Source of the DNA: Dasypus novemcinctus
Taxonomy: Eukaryota; Chordata; Mammalia; Cingulata; Dasypodidae
Length of the DNA: 64,000 bases
Direction of reading: 5' to 3'
Assembly (NCBI RefSeq): GCF_030445035.2
Contig: NC_080695.1
Location: 1,395,531-1,459,530 of the forward strand
How positions within the stretch are numbered: the first letter of the stretch is position 1; every line of letters starts with the position of its first letter. This document shows, one piece after another, positions 22,781 through 34,459 of this stretch. The position numbers were made by a program, and so were the translations under genes. The notes beneath the pieces are model-generated. The model ran no database searches and was not told where the DNA came from. It saw only the letters and a list, made by a program, of their open reading frames with translations.

Positions 22781-24300
22781 CCAAAAAACCAGCCCTCGGC
22801 CTGGCGGAGGTGGCACAGAATCAGCCCTCACACCTTCCAGAGGACCCCAGAGAGGGCCACCTCGCCCGCCCCCACCCCACCCAGCACAACCGCGGCTCCT
22901 CTCTCTGGAGTCCCGGGAGCCAGGTGTCTGGGACGGCCACGCAAGGTAGTGAGCTCCCCAGGGCAGCAAGGATCCCAGCCCAGCGGGCCGCGTGGACTGA
23001 GAAAGGACCGCCCCGTCGGCCACTCCACATGCCCTCGCTTCGGGCCTCGAGCTGCTTCGTCCTCCCGCACTTGACAACAGGGAGCATCGGGGGGACAGCA
23101 GCAGACCAGATCCCACGGGGCTGGGTGTCTCTGGACCACTCCCAGGGGGCCCAGCCCCAGGCACAGGCCTAGGGCGACTCCAGGCCCCACCGTGAGGTTG
23201 GGGTCCCAGGACCCCAGCGAAGCCCCACGCAGAAGCCTGGGCACCCCAGCCTGTGCTCCAGGAACCAGAAACCTCCCTGGGGGCGAGGGGTGGCCGTGGT
23301 CCAGGGCCACGGGGGGGCGTGGGGCATTCCCCCAGCCACGCTCGCCGTGTCGCGGGCACTCAGCCCCGCCGCCGCCTCGCCGGCCCCTGTCCCTGCCTCG
23401 GCCCGGGTGCGTGCTCTTCCTCCGAGCCCCAGGCAGCCCCCGCCCGCCTGCCCACGTGCTTCCGGCAGTTTCCCCGGAGCTAGCACCTCCTGCGCGGTGG
23501 CGGAGGAATAAACGCAGCAGGTGTCTGTTCCCTGGTCCCACGGCTGCCTGGAGAGGAGGCACCTCGGGCTGCGCCCCCGCCTCTCTCCGCGTCCCCTCCC
23601 CAGAGGACGGGGCCCCCGGAACCAGAGACCCCAGCTGGCATCCCCTGGGTTGGGGATGCCCCTTGTCCACACCCGGCCCAGGCCTCCCACCGCGCCCTCA
23701 AGTCCAGGGTGGGGTCCCGAGGGCTTGGTGGTCCAGCCCGGGGGGGTGGGAGGGGGATGGACACCCCCGAACGGAGATGTCCTGTTGCAGCAGCAACTTG
23801 TACAAACATCCGGCTGCTGCCCTGCCCCCAGCGCTGCCCACGCAGAGCACGGCTGGATCACCCCACGCCCAGCCCCTGGGAGACGCCAGTGCCCGAGCCG
23901 GCTCGCGCAGGACCAGGTGGCCGGGCCTCCCTCCTCTCCCTGCTGGGACCCAACGCGCAGGCTCCCGTCCTGCCCCGCCTCTGGGAGTCTCCTACAGAGC
24001 CATGGTGGCCACTGGCAGCATCGGGGCCGGGGCGACCCCTCACTGCCCCTTGTGCGCCCTACTCTGCATTGGACATCGCCCCACAGGCTGTCCCCCCGCC
24101 CCCCCGCTGCCCAGAGCCCCGGGGCCTGCGGGAGGGGTCTGGGGTCTCCGTGAGTGCCTTGTGCGGGCCGGCCGGGCCATTGGTTTCCCAGGAGAGGCCC
24201 CTGCCCACAGAGCATGGGGTTCCCTGGACCTCAGCCCCAGCACTTGTCCTCTGCCAGCCAAATGCGAGCATCTCCCCATCTCGTGGCTGCTGACAAGCTC
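22781..24300. other. GC-rich intergenic DNA, no gene seen
   Basis: Includes a 587-codon open frame on the plus strand running on to 24955. It is Pro/Ala/Gly/Arg-rich, partly crosses the minisatellite at 24305, and matches no family I know. Confidence 0.6.
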
Positions 24301-24304
24301 CCTC

Positions 24305-24665
24305 AGTAGGTACCCCCGCCTGGCTCCTGCCACCCCCGCCTGGCTCCTCCCACCCCTGCCTGACTCCTCCCATCCCTGCCCGCCCCTCCCACCCCTTCCC
24401 AGCTCCTCCCACTGCTCCCTGGCTCCTCCTACCCCCACCTGGCTCCTCCCATCCCCTCCAGGTTCCTCCCACCCCCGCCAGGTTCCTATCACCCCTGCCA
24501 GTCTCCTCCCACCACTGCCTGGCTCTTCCCACCTCTGCCTGGCTCTTCCCATCCTGCCAGGCTTCTCTCACCCTGCCTGGCTCCTCCCACCCTGCCTGGC
24601 TCCTCCCACCCCTGCCCGGCTCCTCCCACCCCACCTGGCTCCGCCCACCCCTGCCTGCCTCCAGC
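24305..24665. repeat. Pyrimidine-rich minisatellite 'cctggctcctcccacccctg'
   Basis: About 17 imperfect copies of a 20-21 bp unit of the form CTGGCTCCTCCCACCCCTGC. The plus strand is strongly pyrimidine-rich, the minus strand G-rich. Confidence 0.9.
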
Positions 24666-27300
24666 CTCTCTGCAGGAGGCCCACCTGTCCTGGCCGCCTT
24701 CCTCCCGCCGCTGCGCGCTGGAGCCACGTCCTGTGCTGGCATCGCCTGCCTTCTGTCCTCGACTCCCCCGCACACCCAGGTGAGGTGGGCCGTGTCACTG
24801 CCGCGTTACAGACGAGGGTCCCAGCACCTGGGGACTCGCTGGAGTCGGGGCCAACCGCGAGCCTGGACGCCAAGGCCGCCCAGTGCGGGCCATCGACCAC
24901 GCCCCCACCCCGTGACGGCCGGCGGGTGGCACCTTCCTTCCCGCCCAACGCCTGAGACGGTGGCCCCCCACACCCCAGCAGCAGCTCCCCCGCCCCCGGC
25001 CCTGGTGAACTGACTGACATTCTGTCCCGACAATTCACTGATGCCAGACGTTGCGTGTCGGTGATGTCACACCGTGTCTGTCCTTGTGTCTCCGCTTCCC
25101 TGGCACGATGTTGCAGGCCAGTGCCCCAGTCCTCTCCACGGGCAGCTGTAGGTCCATGGCTCGGCCGCGCCGGGATTGCTTAGCTCCTCGCCCGGCGCTC
25201 AGCGGCTTCGCCTCCCGGGGCCGCTGAGCGCGGGAGTCAGGGGGTCGGGCCCCTCTTTCAAGTCCTGCTCTGGGCCCAGGAGGGAATCACCCCCTAAACT
25301 TAGAGGAACCGCCAACCGGTTTCCACAGTGGCGCCTCCACTGTCCCTTCCCTCCAGGTGGCAGTTCTGTGCCCATTTCCCCGACAGAGAAACTGAGTCCG
25401 AGGCTCGCAGGCGTCCCGGCCCCCAAGCAGCCGGGGGGCCAGCAGGGGCCGCGCCAGCCACCGTCCGTCCTTCCGTCCCTCCAAAACCAAGGGCGGCCCT
25501 GCTTGCCATCCCGCCCGTGCCGAGGCAGGGGACGGGGATGCCATGCAGCCCAGAGCGTCGCGTGCCGGAAATAAAGGCAGGATTCAGCGCGGGCCTCCAG
25601 GGGCTTCACACCAAACAGCCTCATTCTGGCTGTTTCTAACGAGTGGGCGCCGTGGCAACGAGGCAGGGCGCGGCCTGGGCACCCACGCGCCGGATCCGCC
25701 TCGCCCGCCGCCTCCCACGGGCACAGCATCAGCTCGAGAATGGAAGGAATGGGTGATGGCGCCTGCGCCGAGGGGCCCCCCCGGCTCCCACTCCTGGGAG
25801 TCGAGAAGGGGGGTGCGCACAATCCTGTGCAAACTGAAAGGCAGCCTGTCTCCCTGCAGGGGCCCCGGCCGGCCTCGCCCCTGCTTTGCAGAGCTGGACC
25901 CTCCACAGGTGGCCGCGGGACGCCCCCTCCCCACCGCGCATCCCACAAAGAGCAGCCCCCCGGGGGGTCCGGGGCGGCCCGGGGCTTGCCTTGGCCCGGG
26001 GGGGGGGGAGCTAGACGTAAGGGGAGGCGATGCCCCCACAGCGGCCTCCCCTTGCTGCCCTGTGGGCGGTGCCTCCCCCCGGCCCCTGGACGCCAGCGAG
26101 GAGCTGGGCTGGGGGCTCGGGGCTCGGCGCCGCCCAATGCCTGCACGGCTCCCGGGGGGACTGCCAGGGCCCGGCCTCGGGGCCACCAACTGGGCGGCCA
26201 CGGCACAAAGATGGGGGACCAGCCCCAGCCCCTGAAGTTCTCGGGGTCTCAAGGATCGGGCAGTGGGGCCGGGCAGGGGGCAGGCCGGGCACCTGTCCTC
26301 ACCGTCAGGTGGCAGCTCCCCATCCCCCTCTGCACCACTCCCACTCTGGGGTGCACGCGTTCCCGCCCCAAGCCTGGATTCCAGGCTCGGACTCCCCCCG
26401 GCTGAGCTGGCTGGGCGTGCTGCTCGGCCTCCGGGGTGCTCCTGCGCAGCACCCACTGCTCCCCATCCATTGACACCCCTGTGGCCAGCGCCTGCTGCCT
26501 GCCTGCCTTCCCTGCCCTGGGCTACGAGAGCTGCTCCCAGGCGCCTCAAGATGAGTGCAGGGCTGTCGGCTCGCCACTCCCCTGCCGCGGGGGACTTTCC
26601 TTCCCTGTGTGGACAGAGCAGAATGTTCCGGGGCCTGGACGCCTCTCTTCGGATCCGGTGTCTAGAGAGAAACGGGTCTGCCTTTGGCCCCGCAGCCGCC
26701 CAGGGCACACCCAGCAATCGGCTGTGCTGGAGAACGGTTTCCAGTGCTTGCCAGGCACCACTCTTCACTGATTTTGGAGGCACTCCTCCAAAATGTTTTT
26801 CTTGCTGCTCTGCCCTAAAAGACTTTCTGTGGAAGTGCCCCGGGCGTAAATGAAGCGCGCGTTGGACCTTCCTGAACAGCAGCGCCCGGGGCACCAGCCG
26901 GATGCAGATTGTGGGGGGCCCAGAGCCCCCGCGCCCCAGGCCCCCGGGGAGCCCGAACGGCCTGGGGCCATCATGCCTGCTCTTTACTGGACACAAAAGG
27001 AACCCTGCGGAGTGTTCTTCTGTGCGTGGGAGCTCAACCACGCTGTCCCTGGCCCTTCCGGTGTCACGGAGTCTCCTAAGGTTTCCTGTTCAGGGGCTAC
27101 GACAGTGACACCGAGACCCTCGTGGGCTTGGGGTGAGCATGTGTGTATCCAGGTGTGGGATTGCTGGCCGTGGGGTGCCCACTCAGGCAGAACCGCCTTT
27201 CGAAGCGGCTCTGCCACGCACACCCCCGCCAGGAGACCACTGCAGGCTCTCGCACCTGCGCCAGCGTTCGCCGGCCCCTCCTTACGCTGACCACCCTGGT
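24666..27300. other. GC-rich intergenic DNA, no gene seen
   Basis: MIR-like remnants are visible near 24775-24830 and 25360-25410. The segment 26560-26860 is less repetitive and includes a perfect short inverted repeat (26771-26794). No exon recognised. Confidence 0.55.
26771..26794. other. Perfect 10-bp inverted repeat with 4-base loop
   Basis: The left arm ATTTTGGAGG (26771-26780) is separated by CACT from the exact reverse complement CCTCCAAAAT (26785-26794). Confidence 0.85.
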
Positions 27301-27309
27301 GGGGGCCAC

Positions 27310-27500
27310 GCCTTTTTAAACAGATTATTTTTCAGAGTAGCTTTAGTTTACATAGAAGGTGTGAGAAGGAAGGATTTCCCACGTCTCCCTGGCCCTGCAC
27401 GCAATCCCTAGCTTTAATATCGCCATGCCGTTCCAAGATGGGAGGACACACTCTCCTGCCATTTCTTATAACCAAGGGCATAATTGTCACCGTTAATCAC
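27310..27500 (-). repeat. L1 3' region fragment, antisense
   Basis: 'aaacagattatttttcagagtagctttagtttacatag' followed by 'ggatttcccacgtctccc' follows the order of the antisense L1M 3' region ('agcagttttaggttcacag', 'agatttcccatatacccc'). Confidence 0.45.
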
Positions 27501-28149
27501 TGCTCTAGACTAAATAGCTCTGAGACGCGCTCCAGCCGAGAAGGCCGTCCCTCCCGTGCCTCTGCACTCAGAGCCCCCATTCCACACCAGCTCCACGCAC
27601 ACAGACCCCACTCTGGACATCTTAGGGTGTGCCCTGCGGGTCTGGGGCTGCGCAGGATGCCGGAGTTCTCATCTGTGCCTCCCTGCGTGTCAGCTGCCCC
27701 TCTTTACTGCCTGCCAGTGGAGCTCCCGTACAAGCTGTTCTCCCCATTTGGAGCATTTAAAAGCCTTCTGCTTTGCTGTTTTGCTGCTTCACTGTCCCAG
27801 ACCATTTAGTTAAGACCGAGTCTTCACTTGGCTTAAATCTTTGGAGGACTTGAGACTTGACTTCATTCGTTCTGGAGCGAGCCCTGATTCCTCTGCTCAG
27901 CAAATACACCCTGATCCGTGGCTCTGTGTCCGGGCATCTAGGTTGTGATTAGAGGAGAGAGCCTAGCACTGGACCTGTGGAGCTCGTAAGGCCACCCAGC
28001 GCTGTGGTGCTTGTGCCTGGGTGGGGCTACCTTCCACCCCCCTCACCACCCACACTGCAAAGGGTGTGTTTCCCATACCAGCCACCCAAGTCCTGGTTTG
28101 CCCAGGGCTCAGGCGGACTTTCAGTGCACATCCCAGGCAAACTGCTTTA

Positions 28150-28540
28150 TGTTACGGATTGAAATGTGTCTCCCGATAAGATATGTTCAAGTCCTAACTC
28201 CCAATACCTTATTTGGAAATAGGGTCTTTGCAGATGTAATTAGTTAAGATGAGGCCCTAAATCCAATGACTGCTGTCCTTAAAGGGAGAGGAGAGGGGAC
28301 ACAGAGATAAGGAGACGGCTGTGTGTGGTCACAGTCAGAGACGGAGGGATGCCTGGGGCTACCAGAAGCTGGAACAGGCCAGGAAGCAGCCTTCTGCTGA
28401 GACTGCACGGGACTGTGGCCCTGCCACTACCTTGGTCTTGGACTTTTAGTTTCCAGATGCTGAGAGAATAAATGTCTGTGCTTTTAAGCCCTGGGTTTGG
28501 GTGCTTAGTGACAGAAGCCCCAGGAAACTGATACATGCCT
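28150..28540 (+). repeat. Old interspersed repeat, best-preserved copy
   Basis: Contains the blocks 'aaatgtgtctcccgataag', 'tatttggaaatagggtct', 'ttgcagatgtaattagttaa', 'gatgaggccct', 'accagaagctgg', 'gagagaataaatgtctgtgc' and ends 'ccccaggaaactgatac'. These match a common mammalian repeat I recall but cannot name with certainty. Copies of the same family in this window are at 10775, 12840 and 50590, all on the plus strand. Confidence 0.75.
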
Positions 28541-28977
28541 CCTGCTGCTCACTGAGCCCTAGGACCCAGAATGGCACAGGGGCTGCTCCTGACTCTGGGA
28601 TCCACAGCTCAGCCTCCTCGGGCGGGCTCAGTGCTCAGAGAGGAGGCCTGCCTCCCCCTCAGGGCCTGCAAGGAACGAGCAAGTCTGCACAGTTCAGGTG
28701 GGGCCCTGGGGTCAAGGGAAGGCGTGACGGGCAATCACTATTTTCCTGGATCTTCACTGGGCAAGGGATTAGCTCACGGACCCCTGTTCAAAGACCCACT
28801 GGAACCAGCTCAGAGCAGGGTGGGTATCCATATGGGCTCCTACAGTTCTGTCCCACCCTGGTGTGCCACACCAAGTCTGTACCCACCTTCCCTGCTGGAC
28901 TGAGCGAGCACAGGGCCAGGTCTGTCTCATTCTCCCTCAAACCCCACACCCCGGTATGTGATGGTCACTGATTCATG

Positions 28978-29415
28978 AAAGATGGATGGATGGATGGATG
29001 GATGGGTGGATGTGTGGATGGATGGTTGAATGGGTGGGTGAATAGGTGGGTGAGTGGATGGGTGGATGGATGGCAGAGTGGATGGATGGATGGCAGGGTG
29101 GCAGGATGGATGGATGGATGGGTGGATAGGTGGGTGGGTGGGTAGATGGATGGCAGGGTGGGTGGATGGATGGCAGGATGGCAGGATGGGTGGGTGGGTG
29201 GGTGGGTGGATGGGCAGATGGATAGGTGGCAGGATGGACGGATGGATGGATGGATGGATAGGTGGCAGAATGGATGGATGGGTGGGTGGGTGAATGAGTG
29301 GATGGATGGATGGATGGATGGCAGGATGGATGTGTGGGTGGATGGGTGGATGGGTGGATGGATGGGTGGGTAGGTGGGTGCATGGATTGGGGATGTATGG
29401 ATGGGTGGGTGGAGG
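28978..29415. repeat. GATG/GGTG tetranucleotide array
   Basis: About 440 bp of GATG and GGTG tetramers with interspersed 'gcaggatggcagg' blocks. It is the reverse-complement type of the array at 17745-18440. Frames through it read Met-Asp-Gly-Trp repeats and are artefacts. Confidence 0.96.
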
Positions 29416-30619
29416 CCACGTCGGCCCTGTCCTGTAGGCTGACTCCCTGGGCTATGTTGCTTTTAGCTCAATGACAAACTGGGCAATGTGCCTTGACCAG
29501 GCCCTGTGCTGAGCCCCAGACCCCTATGCGTGTCCCATGAGTCCCTGTTGCTGGGGAGGTGGACACTGCCCCTCCAATCTCACAGATGGACCCCTGAGGC
29601 CCGAGGCAGTGTCTTGTCCCAGGCAGGGCACATGGGGGCCAGTCGCCTGCCAGCTGGCTCTCTGCCCCAAGCCCCAGGGCGGGCATGCTGTCCACCATCC
29701 CGTCCTCAGGTGGACTGGACCCTGCCTCAACACCCCTTTCCCTATTGGGAAAAAGGTAGAAGACTCAGGCTTCCGGAACTGGGGTCCCAGGGTCCCTCCC
29801 GGCCAGGAGCAGCAGCGAGCAGTGTGCAGGGACAGAGTTGGGGATAATGGGGCCCTCCAGGACCTCTGTGAGGACTGAGGAGTGGGAGCTCAAGCAGCCC
29901 TGCGGGAAGGGACTAGTGGTGGGTGGTGGGTGGCGCCCCACAACATCCCACCACGTAACACCCGGCCCGGGAAGGGCTGCTGACAGGCTGGCTCACCTGG
30001 TACCTGGCTTGGTCCTGGAAGTTCTCCCCCATCCCAACCCCCACCCCAGTCCAGCCCCGAGATGCCCAGCAGTGGAGGCATGTGCCCCTGGGCTGCTGGG
30101 ACAGACTTGGGCCCAGCCCGGCCCCCTCCCCAGCTGTGCCAGCACCCCCCGCCTTCAACCCCCGGCCTCGGCCTTGGCCCTCCGAGCCCTGGACTGGGTG
30201 CCATCATTCTGGCTGCTTTGTGCTCGCTGTGGAAGCCAGAGACCCCCGGGGGAGGGGGGCGGTCTGCGGGTGGAGCCTTTTCCCTTAGCCACTTCAGGGC
30301 AGCCACCCCAGCTGCTCCTGCCCTTCTCCTGCCCAGCGCTGCCCCTCGCAGCTGTCCCAGTCCCTCCGCCGGCGGTCCCTGCGTGCCAAGACAAGTTAGC
30401 TTGTGGCCTCCGAGGGCCCAGCAGCCCGCCAGGGCCCCGTGACTGCCAGGTCTCCACCCAAAACCCATAAGCCAGCTGGGGGCGCTGGGCCCGGGCGTCC
30501 TGCTGGCGTGGCAATGGCGCCCGGCGTCCACGACGGGCAGCGCGGCCAGGCCGCCTGGGGGCTGCCGGCCGCACACACAAAGCGCAGCCATTATCATTCC
30601 ACAGCCGCGCGCCCGGCCA

Positions 30620-30760
30620 TCCAGCACCCTGATGACCTGTCAGTCCCTCGCCTGCCATTTTCTGTCCAATTAACTCTTTTATTGTGCCCCGGATAAAGAC
30701 AGACAAAGGCGTCCCAGCAAAAACCAATTCATTAAGATGCAGCGCCTTCCCGCGCCCTTG
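30620..30760. promoter_or_regulatory. Candidate SOX8-linked conserved element
   Basis: A non-repetitive AT-rich island with 'tgtccaattaactctttt', 'attgtgccccggataaaga', 'cagacaaaggcg' and 'accaattcattaag'. It has homeodomain ATTA/TTAAT cores, a GATA core and an ACAAAG core that SOX/TCF factors bind, all within about 100 bp, 5 kb downstream of the SOX8 stop codon. Confidence 0.45.
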
Positions 30761-32374
30761 GCCCCGCGCCCACCGGCTGCTCTCCCTGCGCTGCGCACCC
30801 CTTAACCCTTGAGAGCCCCCAGGCCACGCGATGGGCCGCATCCTGGCACGGGGCACCCACCCCTGGCCTGGGAGCAGTGGTGAGGGGCCTAGGCCAGCCG
30901 TTCCCCGGAAGGTCTTGCCTGACCCTCTTAGGGGGTCCCTGGGCGGGGAAGGGCCTCGGAGAGTGGCTGCCTCAGCTGAGAACCGCCCGGGGCAGGGAGT
31001 CCGGTGCATCCCCTGGACCTGACGCCCCCCCGAGGCCAGTGCCGCCCCCAGTGCTGGCCCCGACACCCCAGGAGATGGGGAGGGCAGGAGGCACGGGGAG
31101 GGCCCAGCCCGAGACCAGGATTCCGAGGACGGGGTCTGCTCGCGGTTTAACTGGCTCCCCCTGTGCCGCTGAGCCCCGAGTCAGGGTCGGGGAGGTGCCG
31201 TCTCGTGCCGATGCCTCCGTCAAGGCCAGGCCAACTCAGCTAGACTGTGGTCGTCCCCCAGGTCACAGGGGAAACCGAGGCATGAGAAGCGAGCCGACTT
31301 CCTAGCCCAGCCTTCCTGCCTCGGGGTGCCCCAGTGTAGCTGGAGGACTGGGGGAAGCGGGCGGGAGGGCGAGGGGGCCGGCCAGGGTGGGCCTCCAGCC
31401 CCCGCCCTGGGGGCAGGTACTCCACCCCCCTCCACTCGTATTTCCTCCAGCGCCAGCAAGGCCCCCTTGCGCAATGAGTGGAGAAGCGCCATGCTGCTTG
31501 CAGGAACGACAGTGGCCCTGATGTTGCTGTCACGTGCTGCGCCAAGCGCTCAGCTGCACGGGGTCCCCCGACACCTCTGGGGGTGGGCATCACCCCCAGC
31601 CACCAGAGAAGGGAAGCCCCTGACGGCCAGGGCGGGAGACAGCACCGGACGCCATACCCGGCCTAGAGCCCTTGGGTGCCCTGGGACACCCTGTGGCAGG
31701 GTCGCCCTGTGCCCCTCCCGGGACAGTGGGGTCAGGGGAGCCGGGGGAGCAGGAGGGGGCAGGTACGGTGGGGACAGGGGCAGGTGGCGGGGTGGAGGGG
31801 CGGAAGCAGGCGCCTTCGCCATGGCTCGAGCAGTGGCGATGGGCAGCCGGGCTCCGTCCCCTCCTGCTGCCCCCCATGTCCACCACCCCCCTGGGTAGGT
31901 TAGAGCTGCTGGCCAGAGTTTTGGGGCACCAGGGCGTGCGGGCCGCTGTGGGGAGCCTCCAGGCTGTGCGTCCTATCTCGCCTGTCTGCTGCCCGGTGGG
32001 CGGCCATCCTGTCCTGCTGCCCTTCTCAGGCCTGGGCAGCACAGGCTTCCGCGGGGTCCGGCAGAGGTAAGTTGGCGATGGGTCCCGCGTCTGGAGGCGC
32101 TGTTGCATCCCCAGGAACGCGCTCCGCTGGCCCCAATGCCACGGGCAGCAACCACGGCCAACGCGGAGCAGCCGAGAGGCTGATGTAGAGCCTGGTCCTG
32201 GACAGGCCGGGGGCCCAGGACGTCCCGTCGGACACAAGGGCGAGGTGGCTCGGCGACCCAGCCCAGCCCACGGCCTCAGGGGCCCAGCTCGGCCTTGGGG
32301 GCCCGGCTCGGCCGAGAGGGTCCCATGTCTGACCCCCGGGCGGCGGGGGCTGCTCGCAGGGGCCCCGCCAGCTG

Positions 32375-32500
32375 CCCACTCGCTCGTGAAAGCCGACGTT
32401 GGCCAGAAGGAGCGGCTGGGCTGGAAGGGGCTTTTCCTTCTATCAGAAATTAGGGGGGCCATAAAAGCCATTTCCCCTTTCTGCCGGCACAGGGCGTTCT
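32375..32500. promoter_or_regulatory. Candidate conserved non-coding element
   Basis: A non-repetitive island with 'tttccttctatcagaaatta' and 'ggccataaaagccatttcc'. The latter resembles an SRF-type CArG or a HOXB13/CDX-type core. Composition-based inference. Confidence 0.3.
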
Positions 32501-34459
32501 CCCGGCTGAGGTCAGGGGCAGCGCTCTCCTGGCGGGAGAGGAAAGGAGAAGCAGGGACTTTTCCCACGGCATGTCCTGGGCTGGGCCGATGGTGTGCTCG
32601 GCCCGAACGGGGCTGGGGAGAAGCTGGTGGGGGTGAGGCAGGGCCATGAGGGCCGTCCCTGGGCGGCCAGCCCTGGCTGTGTGCTGGATGCATCCTGGGG
32701 CCGCCAGTGTTTGAGGCAGCAGAGAGACCCCCGACCCTCGGGGCCCCAGCTGTGGGCCCAGCTGCCGAGGCTCGAACCGGTGCCGGGGAGGGGGCCCGTC
32801 AGTGGACAGCAGACTAGACGGCCTACAAGCCCTCCCCCCGCAGCACAGCCCGGTATTACACAGATTCCAAGAAACCCCCTGGAACGGATGCTTCTTAAAT
32901 CTGCAGGGTCTCCTCGGAGAGCTTGTCCCACGCTGGGATGCCCAGAGGCCCACCCACATGGCCCTGGAGGGGCCCAGGCCAGGGGGAGGGGGCTCCCAGA
33001 GCCCAGCCTTGCCCTGCTCCTCCAGATGGCCGGTGGAGCAGGCCCCGAGGTCTTGGGAGCTGGGGCTCGGCCAGGCAGCCCTTATGGCATGAACTCAAAG
33101 GGCACTGGCCCGTCACACCTGGCACAGGGGCCCAGACCCCCAGGTCCATCCGCAGGCTCGTGGAGCCCCACCCCAAGGTCTCGTCTCTCAATCCTGCTCC
33201 ATGGAAAGGCCTTTAGAGTGGCAGTGGGCAAACCTCCCTTACAGGAAAGGAAACTGAGGCATGGTTGGGGTCGGGAGCTGGCCAGGCAGCTGAGCCATTC
33301 GAGCCCGGAGGCTGGTTGGGGTGCCAGGGCACTTGGAGCCTGAGGGCGGGGGGGGGGTGGGACATGAGAGGGGAAGCCACCAGCCAGAAGGGGGCCAGAG
33401 CCTGGGGCGGGGGCCAGCAGGGAGGGGCGGGCAGGCAGCAGGTAAGGAAGCAGCTGCGCCTCTGCACCCCCCGGCCAGTCAGCAGCAGGTCCAGCCAGGC
33501 GGCCGAAGCTACCCTTCCTTTGCCGAAGCTTCTAGAAGCTCAAGACGCAGGAAACCCCACACCCGATGCCCCCAGTGTCCATGCTCGTCTCCGCTGGGCC
33601 GGCCAGGCGGCAGTGTTGAGAGCCACGAGGGCCTGTGAGCGAGGCGGGGCGCCGGCACCCCAGGGGTTAATCCTCAGGCACGCGGCCAAGTCCAGGCAGC
33701 GGCGGGCCCCGGGGCCTCGAACCTCGGGGTCTGGCAAGCCCCGGCGCGAGGGGCTGCGGGGGCGGCTGCCTGGCTTTGTCGGCGCCAGGCGCCGGGCGCC
33801 CTGCCTGGCCGCGGCTCTCGCGTGGGCCCGGGCGGCCGGCGGCCTCCACGCGGGCACTGACGCGCCTCGCCCGAGACCGGGCTGGCCCTTCCCCCGCAGA
33901 GCGGCCCCGCCCCGTGAGCGCCACCGAGGCTGGCGAGCCCGGAGCCCCTGCCCGGCCCGAGTGCCCCGAGGTGCCCCGCGGGCGGCGCGGCCCTGGCTCC
34001 CACGCCCAGAACCGTTTTCTCCCTGGAAACTCCGCCAACCAGACAGCTTTGCGGCTCCGGCGGGCTTTTGTCCAGCTCCCAGGCTGGCCCCGGGCCAGGG
34101 CCCGAAAAATGCCGCCAGCCGCCCAGAAGCGGCCCCGAGCTCCCGAGAGGACGGGCAGCGCCAGGCAGCCCTCGGCTTCGCCCACTAACAGGCCCCGCCA
34201 GGGCAGGCGAATCGCCGCTCGCCCGAGGAGGCTTAGGCACAGGCTGCGCCGGGGAGGGGGCGTCCAACCGCCTCCTGCGGCCTGAGTGCTGCCTCTGACC
34301 TGGGTGGGCACCCCCACGGCCCCGAGACAGTCGCCCTCTTGGGGGGCAACTCGGGCTTAAGGCGGGGAGCCTCCCCGGGTGCCCTTTCGGGATGACGGTC
34401 CCCAGCCCCTTCCCCGCACACTCCTGCAAAGCCACACACAAAACAGCCTGCGGAGAGCA

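Noticed and set aside
23192-24955. 587-codon plus-strand frame, the longest in the window
   Set aside because: GC-rich compositional frame overlapped by long frames on the other strand and crossing a minisatellite; no domain recognised.
28973-29419. Met-Asp-Gly-Trp and His-Pro-Ser repeat frames
   Set aside because: Produced by the GATG tetramer array on both strands.
1-34000. SSTR5 or other downstream neighbours
   Set aside because: No seven-helix receptor reading frame or other recognisable exon is present; the gene must lie beyond the left edge.
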